From: Pholiota molesta
Taxonomy: Eukaryota > Basidiomycota > Agaricomycetes > Agaricales > Strophariaceae
Direction of reading: 5' to 3'
NCBI GenBank assembly: GCA_014925825.1
Contig: JACGCK010000041.1
Span: forward strand, 248,001 to 312,000
Length of the DNA stretch: 64,000 nt
Shown here: positions 22,323 to 33,368 of the stretch, piece after piece
Layout: every line of letters begins with the position of its first letter
Position numbering within the stretch: position 1 is the stretch's first letter
Position numbers and translations under genes: made by a program
The notes under the pieces: generated by a model
Told to the model about the DNA's origin: nothing
Seen by the model: only the letters and a program-made list of their open reading frames with translations
The model's database searches: none

Positions 22323-23639
22323 AATGGTAAGCCAGTATCCTTCCTGCCAAGGCGCTATGCTAGCAGCGGTTCATCCTACGAGGAAAACATAACGAAGGAA
22401 TGAGATTCTGAGATGGATGGTGCGTCTTCAGTTCGGATGACCTTCGAATGCCCTGATTTATCTTTCACGATTTTAGAACCGTATCAGCTATGAAAGCCAG
22501 AGACGATTGTCTTTATGACTTTCGAACGCGGAGCTGCTTAATGCGGCGATGAAGTGTTCACCGCTGGGCTGTGTGTGTTTCGACGCATGCAGCGCTAGAG
22601 CTCCGAGGCGCATTGTGACCTTTTTTGAGATCGCATTGCTGACTTCGTCTCAATGACCAGCCTCCCAAAGCCAAGCCCGGATCCGGAAAGAAGCCCGCTG
22701 CTGCTCCCTTTGGAGCCAGCAAGGTCACCAAGACCAAGAAGAACCCTCTCTTCGAGCCTAGGCCCAAGAACTTTGGTATCGGTACGTAGGATCAAGTTTG
22801 TTATTTTGAATTTCCGTCTCATTCCCCTCTGAAGGCCAGAACATCCAACCCAAGCGAGACCTCACCCGTTTCGTCAAGTGGCCCGAGTATGTCCGCCTTC
22901 AACGCCAGAAGGTCATCCTCAGCCAGCGCTTGAAGGTCCCCCCTGCCATTGCCCAGTTCTCCCACACTCTGGACAAGAACACCGCCACCCAGCTGTTCAA
23001 GCTCCTCAACAAGTACCGCCCCGAATCCAAGCAGGAGAAGAAGGCTCGTCTCCTCGCCACTGCTGCTGCCGCTGCTGAGGACAAGGACAAGGACGCCAAG
23101 GTAATTTTCAACTTTCACGTCCCAATGACTATCTAATAATGAAATACTCTTGCAGGACTCCAAGAAGCCCTTGTTCGTCAAGTACGGTCTCAACCACATC
23201 GTCGCCCTCATCGAGGCCAAGAAGGCTGCTCTCGTTGTCATCGCCCACGATGTTGACCCCATTGAGCTCGTTGTCTTCCTTCCTGCTCTCTGCCGCAAGA
23301 TGGGTGTCCCCTACGTCATCGTCAAGGGCAAGGCTCGTCTCGGCACGGTTGTCCACAAGAAGACCTCTGCTGTGGTCGCCATCCAGGAAGTCAAGAGCGA
23401 GGACCAGCGTGAACTCGCTACCCTTGTCAGCGCCGCCAAGGCCAACTTGTGAGCTCCCTTCATCGTCTATTACACTTGATCATATCTAATTTGAACGATT
23501 CTCCAGCACTGACAAGTACGACGAGCAGCGTCGCCAATGGGGTGGAGGTATCCGTGGCACCAAGTCCACCCAGATGCTCCGCAAGCGTGCCAAGGCCAGC
23601 GGACAGCCTCTCACCCCTTCCAGCTTCACCAAGCTCTAA
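22323..23639 (+). CDS. RPL8: 60S ribosomal protein eL8 (L7a; yeast L8)
   Basis: Five exons (22323-22325, 22661-22781, 22835-23100, 23156-23448, 23507-23639) close to 271 codons. The first exon is just the ATG, followed by a 335-bp intron, a layout common in fungal ribosomal-protein genes. The protein starts [20 protein letters not shown], continues with [14 protein letters not shown] and the basic [17 protein letters not shown]. The L7Ae core has [19 protein letters not shown] and [20 protein letters not shown]. The C-terminus is [20 protein letters not shown] ... SFTKL. It is a structural protein of the large ribosomal subunit. The third position is strongly C-biased, the codon signature of a highly expressed gene. 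The first intron is long enough to host an RNA gene, but I could not pair a convincing C/D box set. Confidence 0.97.
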
Positions 23640-24330
23640 ATGCATCCCTTCTCTATGCGTCGAGGTCATTTGGTTTGCAAAAGATGCACGGCTTGAGTCT
23701 CGGCCTGTCGTCACCGTGTATGTACTTAGGCATATGTATATGGGTCTTCTTATGGTACTTGGATGTTGCGCAATATGCAGTGTGCTGCGTGATGATCAGT
23801 GTAATTTATTAAGTGGATTTTTGTTTCTTCAAAGGATTGCGACGTTTTGTTCACTCGAGGTTGCCATTGGATGTCAAATCAAAAGTGTCAAGGCATTGAT
23901 TGTTGGGCTGGGATTGTACGTCTATGCGGAGTCGTAAATCTGGATAGTATTATCATACCCCACAACCGAAATGCGCCGCTTCCACCTCTGCCTTTAAATG
24001 TAGCGCCACATCCTGCTATACCACGTTATTTGCACCAAACTTCCCCTATAACGCTGACATTATCAACGGCTGCCTACGCACGCCAATCGTCCTCAGAGTC
24101 ATCTACAACTGCCCACATGCCCAGTTCTTCCCCAGTGATATCGATGACTGCATACGCACCCCGGTTTTCGTCTGTCTCGTGCTTCGAATGTGCGCTGATG
24201 AGTACTAGTAGATTAACCTAAATTGTCAATGATCACTTTTCATTTTCATTTTAAGTAAGACAGAAAAATATGCGAAGGGACTCTGGCGCATAGAAATCCA
24301 GTGCGATAATGTTGAAGAGTATGTAGTATG
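23640..24330. other. 3' flank between eL8 and ELP6 (convergent)
   Basis: No coding exon recognised. Both neighbouring genes end toward this spacer, so it should hold both 3' untranslated regions. Confidence 0.5.
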
Positions 24331-25266
24331 CTACAGCACCCCTCCGCTTGTTCCTTTCGCAAAGAAAACGGGGCCAACATCCGTCAGTCGGTACTGTGTT
24401 GCTGCATTTCGAGAAATGAGCTTGATGGTATCTGGCGGCGCTGAAAATCCTGGGTGTAGGGATACCTATACAGAGCCGTTAAGATCTCGTTCATCAGACG
24501 AAGAGAATCCATATCGCACCTCTCCGCTGACTTCTCCACTCCTGCCACTCGAAAGCGGACGCACTTCTAAATGGTAGTTGCTGATTTGCAGCAGGTGCCG
24601 GAATAGATCGTCTGGTTCGTTGCGCGTCACGATATGGTGGCGAACGAACAGCGTTGCGTGAGCCTGTACGCGGAGGTAAATTGATTTTGAAAGCAGATCC
24701 AATGGATGATCTGATGCACCTTGAGACACACGGAGCGCAGGGCGCGGAGGAAGCGGTTGATATCGAGTGCGGGGAACCCTATCCATTCGAGCATCGTGAT
24801 ATCGTCCAAGATGATCAACGGCGCGTCACTGTCGCTTTGCGCCGCATCGAGATACGCCTGCACGCGCTCCAGCAGCACGCGCAGGTTCGTGTTCGCACTC
24901 CCGCTCTGCTTCCCAGAAGCCGCAATGGACGGGGGCTGCACCTCGGACAGGACGTCCACGAACGCGAGCGCGCCGGCGTCCAGGTGGTGTTGCAAGTTCA
25001 CGTTCTGCCGGGGAGATTCGGGATGAAAGGTGGGTCAATCTGGTGGCTCGGTGGTGTCCTCAGGAGAAGACGAGACGAACAGATTTAGATGCGAGCGCTT
25101 TCCATCGTGTGATGCCCTCCGACACGGATAGGATGAGCGCGCGCGGGTGCTTGCGTTCCTTCAGGTGCGTCGCGAGCGTGCGGTGGAGGAGGAAATCGGC
25201 GGGGGCGGCGAGCTCGTCGGTTACCAGCAGGATGATACCGTCTGGGAGGTCGGAAGGTTGGAACAT
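24331..25266 (-). CDS. ELP6: Elongator complex subunit ELP6
   Basis: Four exons (25266-25081, 25004-24720, 24663-24520, 24465-24331) close to 249 codons with phase-0 introns. The start at 25266 gives MFQPSDLPDGIILLVTDELA; a further ATG eight codons upstream is possible. The RecA-like fold shows LLVTDELAAPADFLLHR, then RALILSVSEG, a Walker-B-like APLIILDDITMLEWIGF and the strand ATLFVRHHIV. DTIKLISRNAATQYRLTDVG sits near the C-terminus. ELP6 forms a ring with ELP4 and ELP5, the accessory half of Elongator, which modifies wobble uridine in tRNA anticodons in the cytoplasm. Length and strand order match fungal ELP6. There is no canonical Walker A, as expected for ELP6. Confidence 0.92.
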
Positions 25267-25722
25267 TTGAAAATCAAGAGATGTGTGCAAGTCTAAGAAC
25301 TAGAACGGAAGCCTTTTGGAAGCCTTGAAATCTGTGTTAGTGTTTGGCAAGCGCTCGAGTTCATAACAAAGATAGTAGGCCGCCTGACGAAATTCCTTGC
25401 GAAATTCATCAGTTTATACATACCCTTACCCTCACTTTCTTTCTACCTTCGCTGCTAGCGGTCCATATTCTTACTTCTTTCGCACACAAAGAGAGCGACG
25501 GTCAATAGATATACATACCAAGCTACGTAGTAAGGTGACCAAAAAACATTATCGTGAAACAAGCAACCCTATCCTGATTTGATCCTGATAGGTGCATGAG
25601 GATGTCAATAAATAGTAAGAGGTAATAGCATACCGACTTCGCCGCACTGCGGAATGTTACATGGAGATAGGAACGATTTTACAATTCAGATTCCAGAGGA
25701 CGGAGAGATTTTGCGAGGACAT
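25267..25722. repeat. Spacer carrying the duplicated 3' flank of an F-box gene
   Basis: The stretch about 25475-25575 (AAAGAGAGCGACGGTCAA, CTACGTAGTAAGGTGA, then a GAAACAAGC segment) recurs inverted at about 60725-60815, downstream of the F-box gene at 59.1 kb. The two genes were thus copied together with their 3' flanks. No gene is seen in the spacer. Confidence 0.7.
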
Positions 25723-27288
25723 CTATGAGGATGGGTCATCATGACTTGAAGTGTAAACCCCGGCTAGGATCGTGATGTTAGCGAGGCAATCTTCGATGGC
25801 GTGTTGAAGCTTTTCAGCCATATCCAGCTCGATGGACATGTACTTCTGTCCGCACAGTTCAAAATAGACCGAACGCAAAGGCCGCAAGTTTAGGGACGTT
25901 TCCAGGTTGGAACCCTGATTGGAGTGGGCTAGGAGCATATTGAGTAGACAATTCCAGGATAACTCCATGTCTATTAGGCTCAACTTCTTGAGATGTGGAA
26001 GGAAAGTGAGTTGATTCGTCGAAAGTGTTGTAAGAAGATGATCGACAGAATCACAACTAGCAGCAGCTGCGCGATATTTGGCCTCGCGACACAATTCCAG
26101 AGTCTCTAGCGACGGAATTTGTGCCAGAAACTGGACTAGTACCAATTCGCCCTCCAATTCGCAACCTGTGACATCGATTTCCAGGGTCTTCAAGGAGCAA
26201 TGAGAGCGTCGCAGAAGGTCTGCAATGGTGACTAAATTGATTTGGATATGAGCTGCTGAATCGACAATAAAATGTTGTAAGGCAGGGAGTTGCACCATCG
26301 GGAGAAAAGTATTGATGTAAGTGTTCCAATTTACGTAAAGAAAGACAAGATGGTTGTGTTGGAGAATTGTATTCCGAGGCTGCGTTATGACCATTTCAAT
26401 GTTCGCGGAATCAGGTTTGATACGGAGAGCGCAATGTGTGAGGAAGGACGCATTCGACAAAGTCTCGACACACGTATTGACCGATAGAAACTGAGTTTCC
26501 AGATTCTTGAGTTTGTTCCAATCTACGTTTACAAGTTTACCGGTTGGGAAGAGGGCCACGTATAAGTTCCCTAGGCCTGGCAACATTTCTAGATTCATTT
26601 CTTCCCTGAGCATAATATAGGTGTGATGTGATTCTTCACGTTCGAACTCGATCCTCAAAGTGTCTAACATGACAGCATGAGCAAAATTGACGCGAGGAAG
26701 GTGTTTCAGTGGAATGGCATCCAATCCCAAGTAATACCAGCGGTCGGAGAATTGCGCGAATGAGTCGAGGACCTGCTCCTCAAGGCCCTCATCGTTGGCG
26801 GTATATCCCGGAGTGGCGTAGATATTGATGTAGAGGGGACACCCTCCTGATCGACGCAGCCATCGGCGCACAAGATTGACATGCTTTTCTTCGATATGGG
26901 CTAAGTTGAGAGATATGGAGGACCAGAGTATGGGGGTAGACCAGGTAATATCGCGCCAGCTCACACATACGGTACCAAGCACGAAGGGTGTCGTTGAGTA
27001 GTTCAGAGGAACCCAGTGACGGTCGTTGGGACAAATACCATAGTCCCAGGCAACAATGTCGGGTAAGAAGTTTGCGAATATCTTGGAGACGATTTCAACA
27101 GGGAGTTTCGAGGTCAACGGATCGTGTGCACGATTCATGCGGCCACATATCGAGGGACGCTTTGCTTTCAAAGTGGCAAGGAGCCTTTCGACCTCGGAAA
27201 TCTCTTGGTCGAGAGCAGCGAGCTCGTCACATGGAGAACATGATTGGCCTTGCGCCACTTGCGGGCAGCGAAGGATATGTTCTGACAT
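25723..27288 (-). CDS. F-box/LRR protein of the local Cys-rich subfamily
   Basis: A single uninterrupted frame of 521 codons from ATG 27288. The N-terminus CPQVAQGQSCSPCDELAALD is followed by a short predicted coiled coil (DQEISEVERLLATLKAKR). Next comes the F-box HDPLTSKLPVEIVSKIFANF ... LGTVCVSWRDITWSTPILWS. The remaining about 400 residues are leucine-rich, including IADLLRRSHCSLKTLEIDV and LAQIPSLETLEL. The F-box predicts binding to Skp1 and a role as substrate adaptor of an SCF ubiquitin ligase; the substrate cannot be inferred. It is the inverted counterpart of the array at 56.9-64 kb and shares 5' and 3' flanks with it. No frame break. Confidence 0.9.
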   Translation of the reverse strand: MSEHILRCPQVAQGQSCSPCDELAALDQEISEVERLLATLKAKRPSICGRMNRAHDPLTSKLPVEIVSKIFANFLPDIVAWDYGICPNDRHWVPLNYSTTPFVLGTVCVSWRDITWSTPILWSSISLNLAHIEEKHVNLVRRWLRRSGGCPLYINIYATPGYTANDEGLEEQVLDSFAQFSDRWYYLGLDAIPLKHLPRVNFAHAVMLDTLRIEFEREESHHTYIMLREEMNLEMLPGLGNLYVALFPTGKLVNVDWNKLKNLETQFLSVNTCVETLSNASFLTHCALRIKPDSANIEMVITQPRNTILQHNHLVFLYVNWNTYINTFLPMVQLPALQHFIVDSAAHIQINLVTIADLLRRSHCSLKTLEIDVTGCELEGELVLVQFLAQIPSLETLELCREAKYRAAAASCDSVDHLLTTLSTNQLTFLPHLKKLSLIDMELSWNCLLNMLLAHSNQGSNLETSLNLRPLRSVYFELCGQKYMSIELDMAEKLQHAIEDCLANITILAGVYTSSHDDPSS

Positions 27289-27490
27289 ATCTGAGTCGTC
27301 GATAAACTACGGTGCGAAGATTTATCAATGAGCGAAATATACGAATTGATTCGAAGATGGTACCGTGAAATGATCCTAATAACTGAGATCGCAACCTTGA
27401 GATCTTGTGAAGGCTACAAGTCGAAGCTGGGCGCTGAACGCTGCGTACTGTATATGAGTATATGATAATGAGTACAGTGGTCAAGCTTGT
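27289..27490. repeat. Duplicated 5' flank of the F-box gene
   Basis: Segments near 27380-27480 (AACCTTGAGATCTTGTGAAG, then GAAGCTGGGCGCTGAACGC and TGAGTACAGTGGTCAAGC) recur in inverted orientation upstream of the F-box genes at 58870-58970 and 62265-62370. This shows that promoters were copied with the coding regions. Confidence 0.7.
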
Positions 27491-28005
27491 TCTTGAGGGC
27501 GTGGATGTTAGCGGAGGGCGCGCAGCGCGGTTAGAGAGGTAAACGTTTGAACGTCGAAGGTGAAATGTCGATGATGTTCAACAATGATTTCAAGCTCCGA
27601 CCACACTATTAAAACAGTGGTAGCTCTTTGGAGCAGAACTCGAGAGAGCTTGAGAGTAATCAAATAATATATTCAATCTGTATATCCAATGTATATCACT
27701 ATCGTGTTCATAATACATAATTGAACATACTCTGCCTATCAGAACTTTGTCAGAACCACAATGATAATAAAAGGCTATCGGGTATGAGCCATGTCATTTG
27801 TCTCTCCATGGCTGAGATATATACCAAAACAAATTGTTGGAGAGGCGGGGCACCAAATCTTTGGGGAGGTTTCTCAAAAATTTCTAGTTCGATCGTATAT
27901 GCGAACTGGGTGTGGCGTGTGTAACCCTAAATTTAGGAGAAAATATTAATCAACCTTAAGAACCGGAGAAATCAAATCGTGCGCTTAATAATTAATAGAT
28001 GAGCT
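27491..28005. other. Intergenic, no gene seen
   Basis: Only short frames without recognisable motifs; probable promoter of the F-box gene on the left and 3' flank of the BTB gene on the right. Confidence 0.45.
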
Positions 28006-29159
28006 TCAGAGGCCTGCCAGAATATAGTGTTGACCTGCCTTCACGTTGAGCCACTTTACGACCACCTCTTTGACTCTAATTTTCAAGACTTCTTTGCATT
28101 GTTCGCAGTCGAGATGATCGCCCAAAGCCATCATCGTGTTCCGCATCTGATGAATAGATAAATCTGGTATTTATGAGTTCATCGTATCCAAGATGTAGTC
28201 AAAATATTATATATTGAAGACTTACCAGGTCTCGAGTCCCAAGCTAAATACGAAGCTGCAAGCGCCCAAGCGCGGCTCAGCTTCTTCTGATCGGTAAAGT
28301 CGCATGTCCGCGTCGAAGGATGTGGATGAGGGGGTTGCAAGATGATGTTCTTGAGCGAGTCGACCAGAGTAATATGGAGGACCATCAATCGTCGAAGGTA
28401 CGCGGCTCCCATTTTTATCGCGAGTTCGTCAGTCAGCTCTGACAAATTGTACGACAGAAGATGCGACGATGACTTTGCGGCCAGGTCGTACGCATCGAAT
28501 TGCCCGGCCAGGGCGTAGACTCTGATGGGATATATGGGGGCATGGGATAGGAGGATGTTGAAGAGGGGAGTGTCGGGAAGCATATGCATTTTGGGAGGCA
28601 GTCCATAAAATGGCATTCGCTCCACGGCTTTTTCTAAGTCGGCAAAATCTGGAGAGTGTTGGGCACACGAGAGCTCATATATTGTATGGATTAGAATGTT
28701 GAGAATAGAGGAGTGTTCTGGGATATCAATGATAGCATCTCTGAGCTTCGGATCGCTCAAAGGAGCTTTCAGAAAATCCTTGAAAGCCAGTCGTGACACC
28801 TTCAAAATAATCTCGCAATGGACGTAGAAGAGAACCGAGTCAGAAGAGCGAAGTATGGTATCAGAGGGTAATTTGTGGGACCCAGGAAAAAAGGCCGACG
28901 ACACAGATACCATGTCTTTCCCGTCTGCTAGCTTCATAGCACCCGGACGTTGAGCTGAGATGGGTGACTTGAAGGGCAGATTAGTGTAAGTAGTTGAACA
29001 TCCTTAAAATTTCTATACACTACGTACCATTGAGAGCGACAAATGATCGTCCGGGAAAAGGTCAGGACTAAGGTCGAGCGAGTCAAGGTTGAAGAATAAA
29101 TCGATGTCGTCTATCCTTTGGAAATCGCCGAGAGGTGCTTGATGATCCCATTTCATCAT
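28006..29159 (-). CDS. BTB/POZ domain protein
   Basis: Three exons (29159-29028, 28967-28226, 28163-28006) close to 343 codons. An acidic leader (RIDDIDLFFNLDSLDLSPDL) precedes the BTB fold: PSDTILRSSDSVLFYVHCEI, then LKVSRLAFKDFLKAPLSD and AIIDIPEHSSILNILIHTIY. The C-terminal helical part has HAPIYPIRVYALAGQFDAYD and ends with DCEQCKEVLKIRVKEVV, a Cys-x2-Cys tail common to fungal BTB proteins, with stop TGA at 28006. It could serve as a substrate adaptor of a cullin ligase, but no MATH or Kelch domain is present and the function is unknown. The start at a tandem ATG-ATG (29159) is chosen because the frame upstream has no clear ATG. The frame is intact, unlike the BTB gene at 4.2 kb. Confidence 0.85.
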
Positions 29160-32100
29160 AGAATCTGTCGGCTCTCCATTGGACGAGGTAGCTTTGGGGT
29201 CTAGACCGCAGGCGACAGTGACAGGGTTAGTGCATTTTTTGGGACGATAAGCTTAGTTAGGCGAACCAGAAAGAGGAAACAGTTATGAATCAGGCACCTT
29301 CGGAAGTCCCAAATCGTTCCACCAGAAGTATGTGTGAACGGTTCAAGCGTTCAAAGTTTACACGATGTGGTAAAGCTTGACCTGTACACATATAGTCTTA
29401 GCTATGCCTTCCAGCCGACTCTGCAGCTTTCTGGAGAATTCTGCGGAATCGAGGGACCCAGGAACAAAATATCAAAAATTCGGGTCAATTGTGCACAATT
29501 AATTTAGCCAATTCATAGCTGATTATTATCAGATTTCAAGACCAAACTCATGGATGGATAATGGATTTATCATTTTTTTCGCATTTTTCACTGGCCGGAT
29601 GCATCATCTTCGACGTCAGCGCTCGATACGCAAGGATTATGACCAGTTGAAGACGTACACTATCACGATGCCGAGCGGCGAGTGGAGTATGATAGCCATT
29701 CAAATAGCTGTGGACCTAACGCTATTCAACGGTGCAGCGAATATCTCTGATCAGATAGAAGGATCCGTAAGGGCCTCCAATCGTGGTGGACCTCGTGCGA
29801 GCTCCTGGAAGCAGAAAGCGAGGTAAGATCCTCATTAATGGAACGATGCCGAGAGAACTCTCACATGGCGTTGTATTCGGAGAATGCGAGAGAACACCGA
29901 TAAATTCAATGTTATCTGATTGTGGCAGAGGCATAACCCATACGACATTAGAGTTTGAACATTGAATATCAAACCCCGTGTCGTTTTAGGATCGCAAAAA
30001 GATTTCCGCAGTGTCGCGTATTTTCGTTACACAATCTTGTCTGATCTGCATTAGATGCACATATTCGAGTTGTAACTTGTCGTAATTTCCTCCCAAACAC
30101 GCGGATATCTGGGACCAAACTAGAAATCAGTCGAAACATCGGCGAGGGGCCATAATGCAAGCTTTGAAAACATCTAAATCAGTTCAATAGGCCAGCTTCC
30201 TGAACTTGATTCTGAGCCCTTGTTTATACGCGAGAGCTATCGCTGGCGGAATGGCCTATCACGGCAATATTATTATTCATTAGTATTGAAGAACTCACGA
30301 TTGTTGAAGTGCCACAATTCGTCTTTCGTTCTGCTGGCAGAGAGCTGCGCGCCAACATAGTCAGAACGATTGGAGGAACAACGAAATCATAGCCCCCTCG
30401 ACTGACCTCTTGGTTCGCCACTCTCTTGGAAACCTGTAGCCATGATTTAAATCGGAAAGCAGGCCTTCCACATGCTACCCAATGGCGAGGCCTTTCCGAT
30501 CTACGTTGTTCTCGCCGTTGTCTTGCCGTTATCACCGCGAATTGACTGCGAATGTTGATCATTATGCCAATTCCGACGAGGATGAGGACCAAATGAGTGA
30601 GATTTGACGAGATTTGAGGCCACTGGGAATCAGCACGTCCAAAATCGCGGGGTTACAGGTTTGCAACACGATGTCAAGTTGAACATCTGATCATTGTTCT
30701 CCCACGCCATTGGGTGGGTATGTTTGTATCGAATGTTGCCAGTGTCGCGGACTTCGAATTCATTAAGGTCCACATCCTCCTACTTAAATTGCAGCCTCTA
30801 CGGTCCTCCTCATGAATGATGGCTCTTCAAGACGGAAATTGGAGCCTTAAAACCCTGAAAGGGTCGGAATAGTTGAAAATGGTTCCATACCGCACTTGCT
30901 AAAGCGACCAACATCTGAATCAGCCTGGCAACTTGGATGCTAAGTATATGGGTGTGAATATGTATCTCAGAACGAGAATGACCGTCAACCTAAATTTGGA
31001 GTATGTCTACAGACTACAATGTATTAGCTTGGAGCTTATACATATTACTCAATTAGAAGTTGAATTGCTAACGACTCGGAGATGATATGACTTGGAAGGA
31101 CTCGGAATTGCTTCTGTGAACAGTCTCTGCCTATGAATAATTCATAGCACCGCCGGCACCACTTTCTCCACAATCATATGTATGTTTATTCGTAAGAATC
31201 AGGTTATCTGACATCATCGTAATTTTTATCATGGGAATTTCCAGATCCAAAGGTACGAAAATTGAATGTCGCAAGCTGAGACCAATTTGCTGCCTACTGT
31301 GAAAGGAACTGTTAGTGGTCGTAAATTCTTATCGAATATCGAAATAGTGTCTTACGGCTTGCTCAAAATTGTATAACTCTTGCTGGAACCGAGAACGAAC
31401 GGTGTTTGCTCATCGACGGAAATCAACTGTTTCTCCGTTCGCCTTTTTCTTTCCTACTGCTCTGCGTCAAATTTTCTGATATTTATCGCAATAGTATTAG
31501 ATCTGCTTAAAATATTAACCGCCTTGTCCTTGCAAAGTAAATGTTTTTATGTCACTGAAATTTGTGTGAACGGGCGCCGGGTAGTTCTGAGCATCAACGA
31601 CGCGGCATGTTTCGTGTGCAGATCGCAAACTCTGTAATCCTATAGTTTCAGAACTATATAGGATTACATTCGCTGCGATAAGCCTTATAGTCAAAGATGT
31701 GTGATTCAATCTTTCGAGAGCTTACTGGAAAGCTCCTATTTTTGAGATATTTTCGATGTTTAGATTTCTCATACAGATTGCTTTGGGGCTACTGTATATA
31801 GAAAACTCAGGCCTTCTTCGCGACAAGTAAAAAGCAGCGATGACTTCAATGTGTCAACTGCGAGAGCATTCATAGCACATAAGTACATACGCCATAATAA
31901 CGCATTATTCCGCGAGCCTTCCGATGGATGCGCTAGGTTTTTAAGGAATGACATTATCTAAATGATCCTTAGCAATGGTTCTACGTTATAATTTCTTAAT
32001 ACACGAGTGTCGATTATTTGATAACACGTAGGTTACACAAGACTAGCTTTGAATCGATACAGCATGTATAATGAGCTATTGATGCCAGGATAGTGACATC

Positions 32101-32921
32101 GGGAGTACGACAAGTTGTGTGCCTTATTTATGGCCCAACACGCACGCTAGAAGCCATGTACGACGCCAGAAGATACATCGGAACATTGTAAAGACGACGG
32201 CTCTTCTTGCAGCAAGGAACATCTTTCGAGATCGGAAATCCTTGCGGCCGCCACGACACATGCCCTTGTCATCTCCTCAATGAGGGAGATGGCCAATGTA
32301 CATGAGTGAATGAAGCACAGAGGGATATCCGCTCACGTCAACGCGCTCGCCAACGACAAAGAGGACATGGGCGCAATAAGAGTGTAAGAGGGTGTTCCAC
32401 TTTAGATTTTTCGTTGTGTGATTTGAGAGGGAAGGAACAAGATGGGATGGATTTAATCGAGCGCAAACGAGCCAGCTTTTATACGTTTCCTGCCTACTAC
32501 TCAGGCACCTAATATGATACGATACGTTAATATTCGTGCTCGTGCGACATGATTGGATGGCGTTAAAATGAGTGCGGCTCTAACGAAAGTGAACGAAAGA
32601 AATGATATACTTTGCTGTCAAAGATAGACCTTGCCTTAGTAGAACCTCTCTTGGAAAGATCTGATTCAACCCAATCCCCAAATAGCGCCATCAAAGCCAT
32701 CGCTTTATCAGGTTGAATACTGAGTTCTTTGAGTTGTTATCTTATCCACAGCCGCCTATGACATCATCATATATTGATGGAGTCTACAAGGAATCATGCC
32801 ACAGTACCACTAGTTCTAGTGTGAGCTCATCCACAGGAGTCTCGTGCAGAGCGGTGACGTTGAACCGCGGGGCGGGAAATAGGGTACCAAAGCCCAATGT
32901 GAGACAAAACCACCTCTAACT
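29160..32921. other. Large region with no convincing gene
   Basis: About 3.7 kb with only short frames. A minus-strand frame at 30224-30592 begins with a hydrophobic stretch (LVLILVGIGIMINI) followed by a basic region and could be a piece of a membrane protein. Frames at 29554-29826 and 31380-31637 (+) have no recognised motif. No transposase, reverse transcriptase or terminal repeats were identified. A strong hairpin lies at 31633-31668 (separate entry). Confidence 0.4.
31633..31668. repeat. 36-bp inverted repeat (hairpin)
   Basis: TGTAATCCTATAGTT is followed by TCAG and then AACTATATAGGATTACA, giving a nearly perfect 15-bp stem with a 4-nt loop and one 2-nt bulge (TA). It lies in the gene-poor stretch and could be a core of a miniature transposable element, a transcription terminator-like structure or chance. 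Confidence 0.7.
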
Positions 32922-33368
32922 ATGACCACCACAAGCAATAACAACGCCGGGAATACTACCGTCGACAACACTGCAACAGATAGACGGTCGAGAGAAAAAA
33001 GCGCTGGGTCTGGTATCGGCAGCAAAGCCCGGTATGGTATCAATATCTCTAATGTTCCCGAAATGTCAACTAAACAAACCATCGATAAAGCGGCGTCGTA
33101 GACGTTATCCATGGTAAGCACACATACATTCTTATGCGTCCTGCAAGATTTTAGTTCTGATTTCATTTGTTTAGGTATGGGTGAAGACATACGTGGTTCG
33201 ACGCTCGGAGCTATGGACACAGTGTCAAAGGACGACACCACCAAACATGAGGAAACAGCACAGAAGGGACGCCTCCAGATGGAGCGTGGGCTGGCGAATT
33301 TGCGAGGCGGCCCTTCTCACGAGCAAGGGGAGATGCCACCATCTACAAAGTCAGAAACGGGTAAATAA
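32922..33368 (+). CDS. CsbD/HMP-like small stress protein
   Basis: Three exons (32922-33031, a 23-nt micro-exon 33091-33113, and 33175-33368) read in phase. The first exon encodes a polar leader (MTTTSNNNAGNTTVDN). The micro-exon joins to give ARGVVDVIHGMGEDIRGSTL, then the conserved GAMDTVSKDDTTKHEE and AQKGRLQMERGLANL. The HGxGExIRG ... GAMD pattern is typical of small, glycine/charge-rich fungal proteins related to CsbD and to the cruciform-DNA-binding HMP1 of smuts. These are hydrophilic, often stress-induced and likely cytosolic or nuclear. The stop used here is TAA 33366-33368; a further intron starting at GTAAAT just before it is possible. Exact function is unknown. Confidence 0.75.

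Noticed and set aside
22326..22660. C/D-box snoRNA in the eL8 intron
   Set aside because: A GCGATGAAG near 22550 and a CTGA near 22639 could serve as boxes, but the flanking sequences do not form the needed terminal stem.
22819..23298. 159-codon minus-strand gene opposite eL8
   Set aside because: Antisense shadow created by the strong C-ending codon bias of the ribosomal gene.
29160..32921. Transposable element in the large gene-poor stretch
   Set aside because: No reverse transcriptase, transposase, long terminal repeats or paired inverted ends found by eye; only the isolated hairpin remains.
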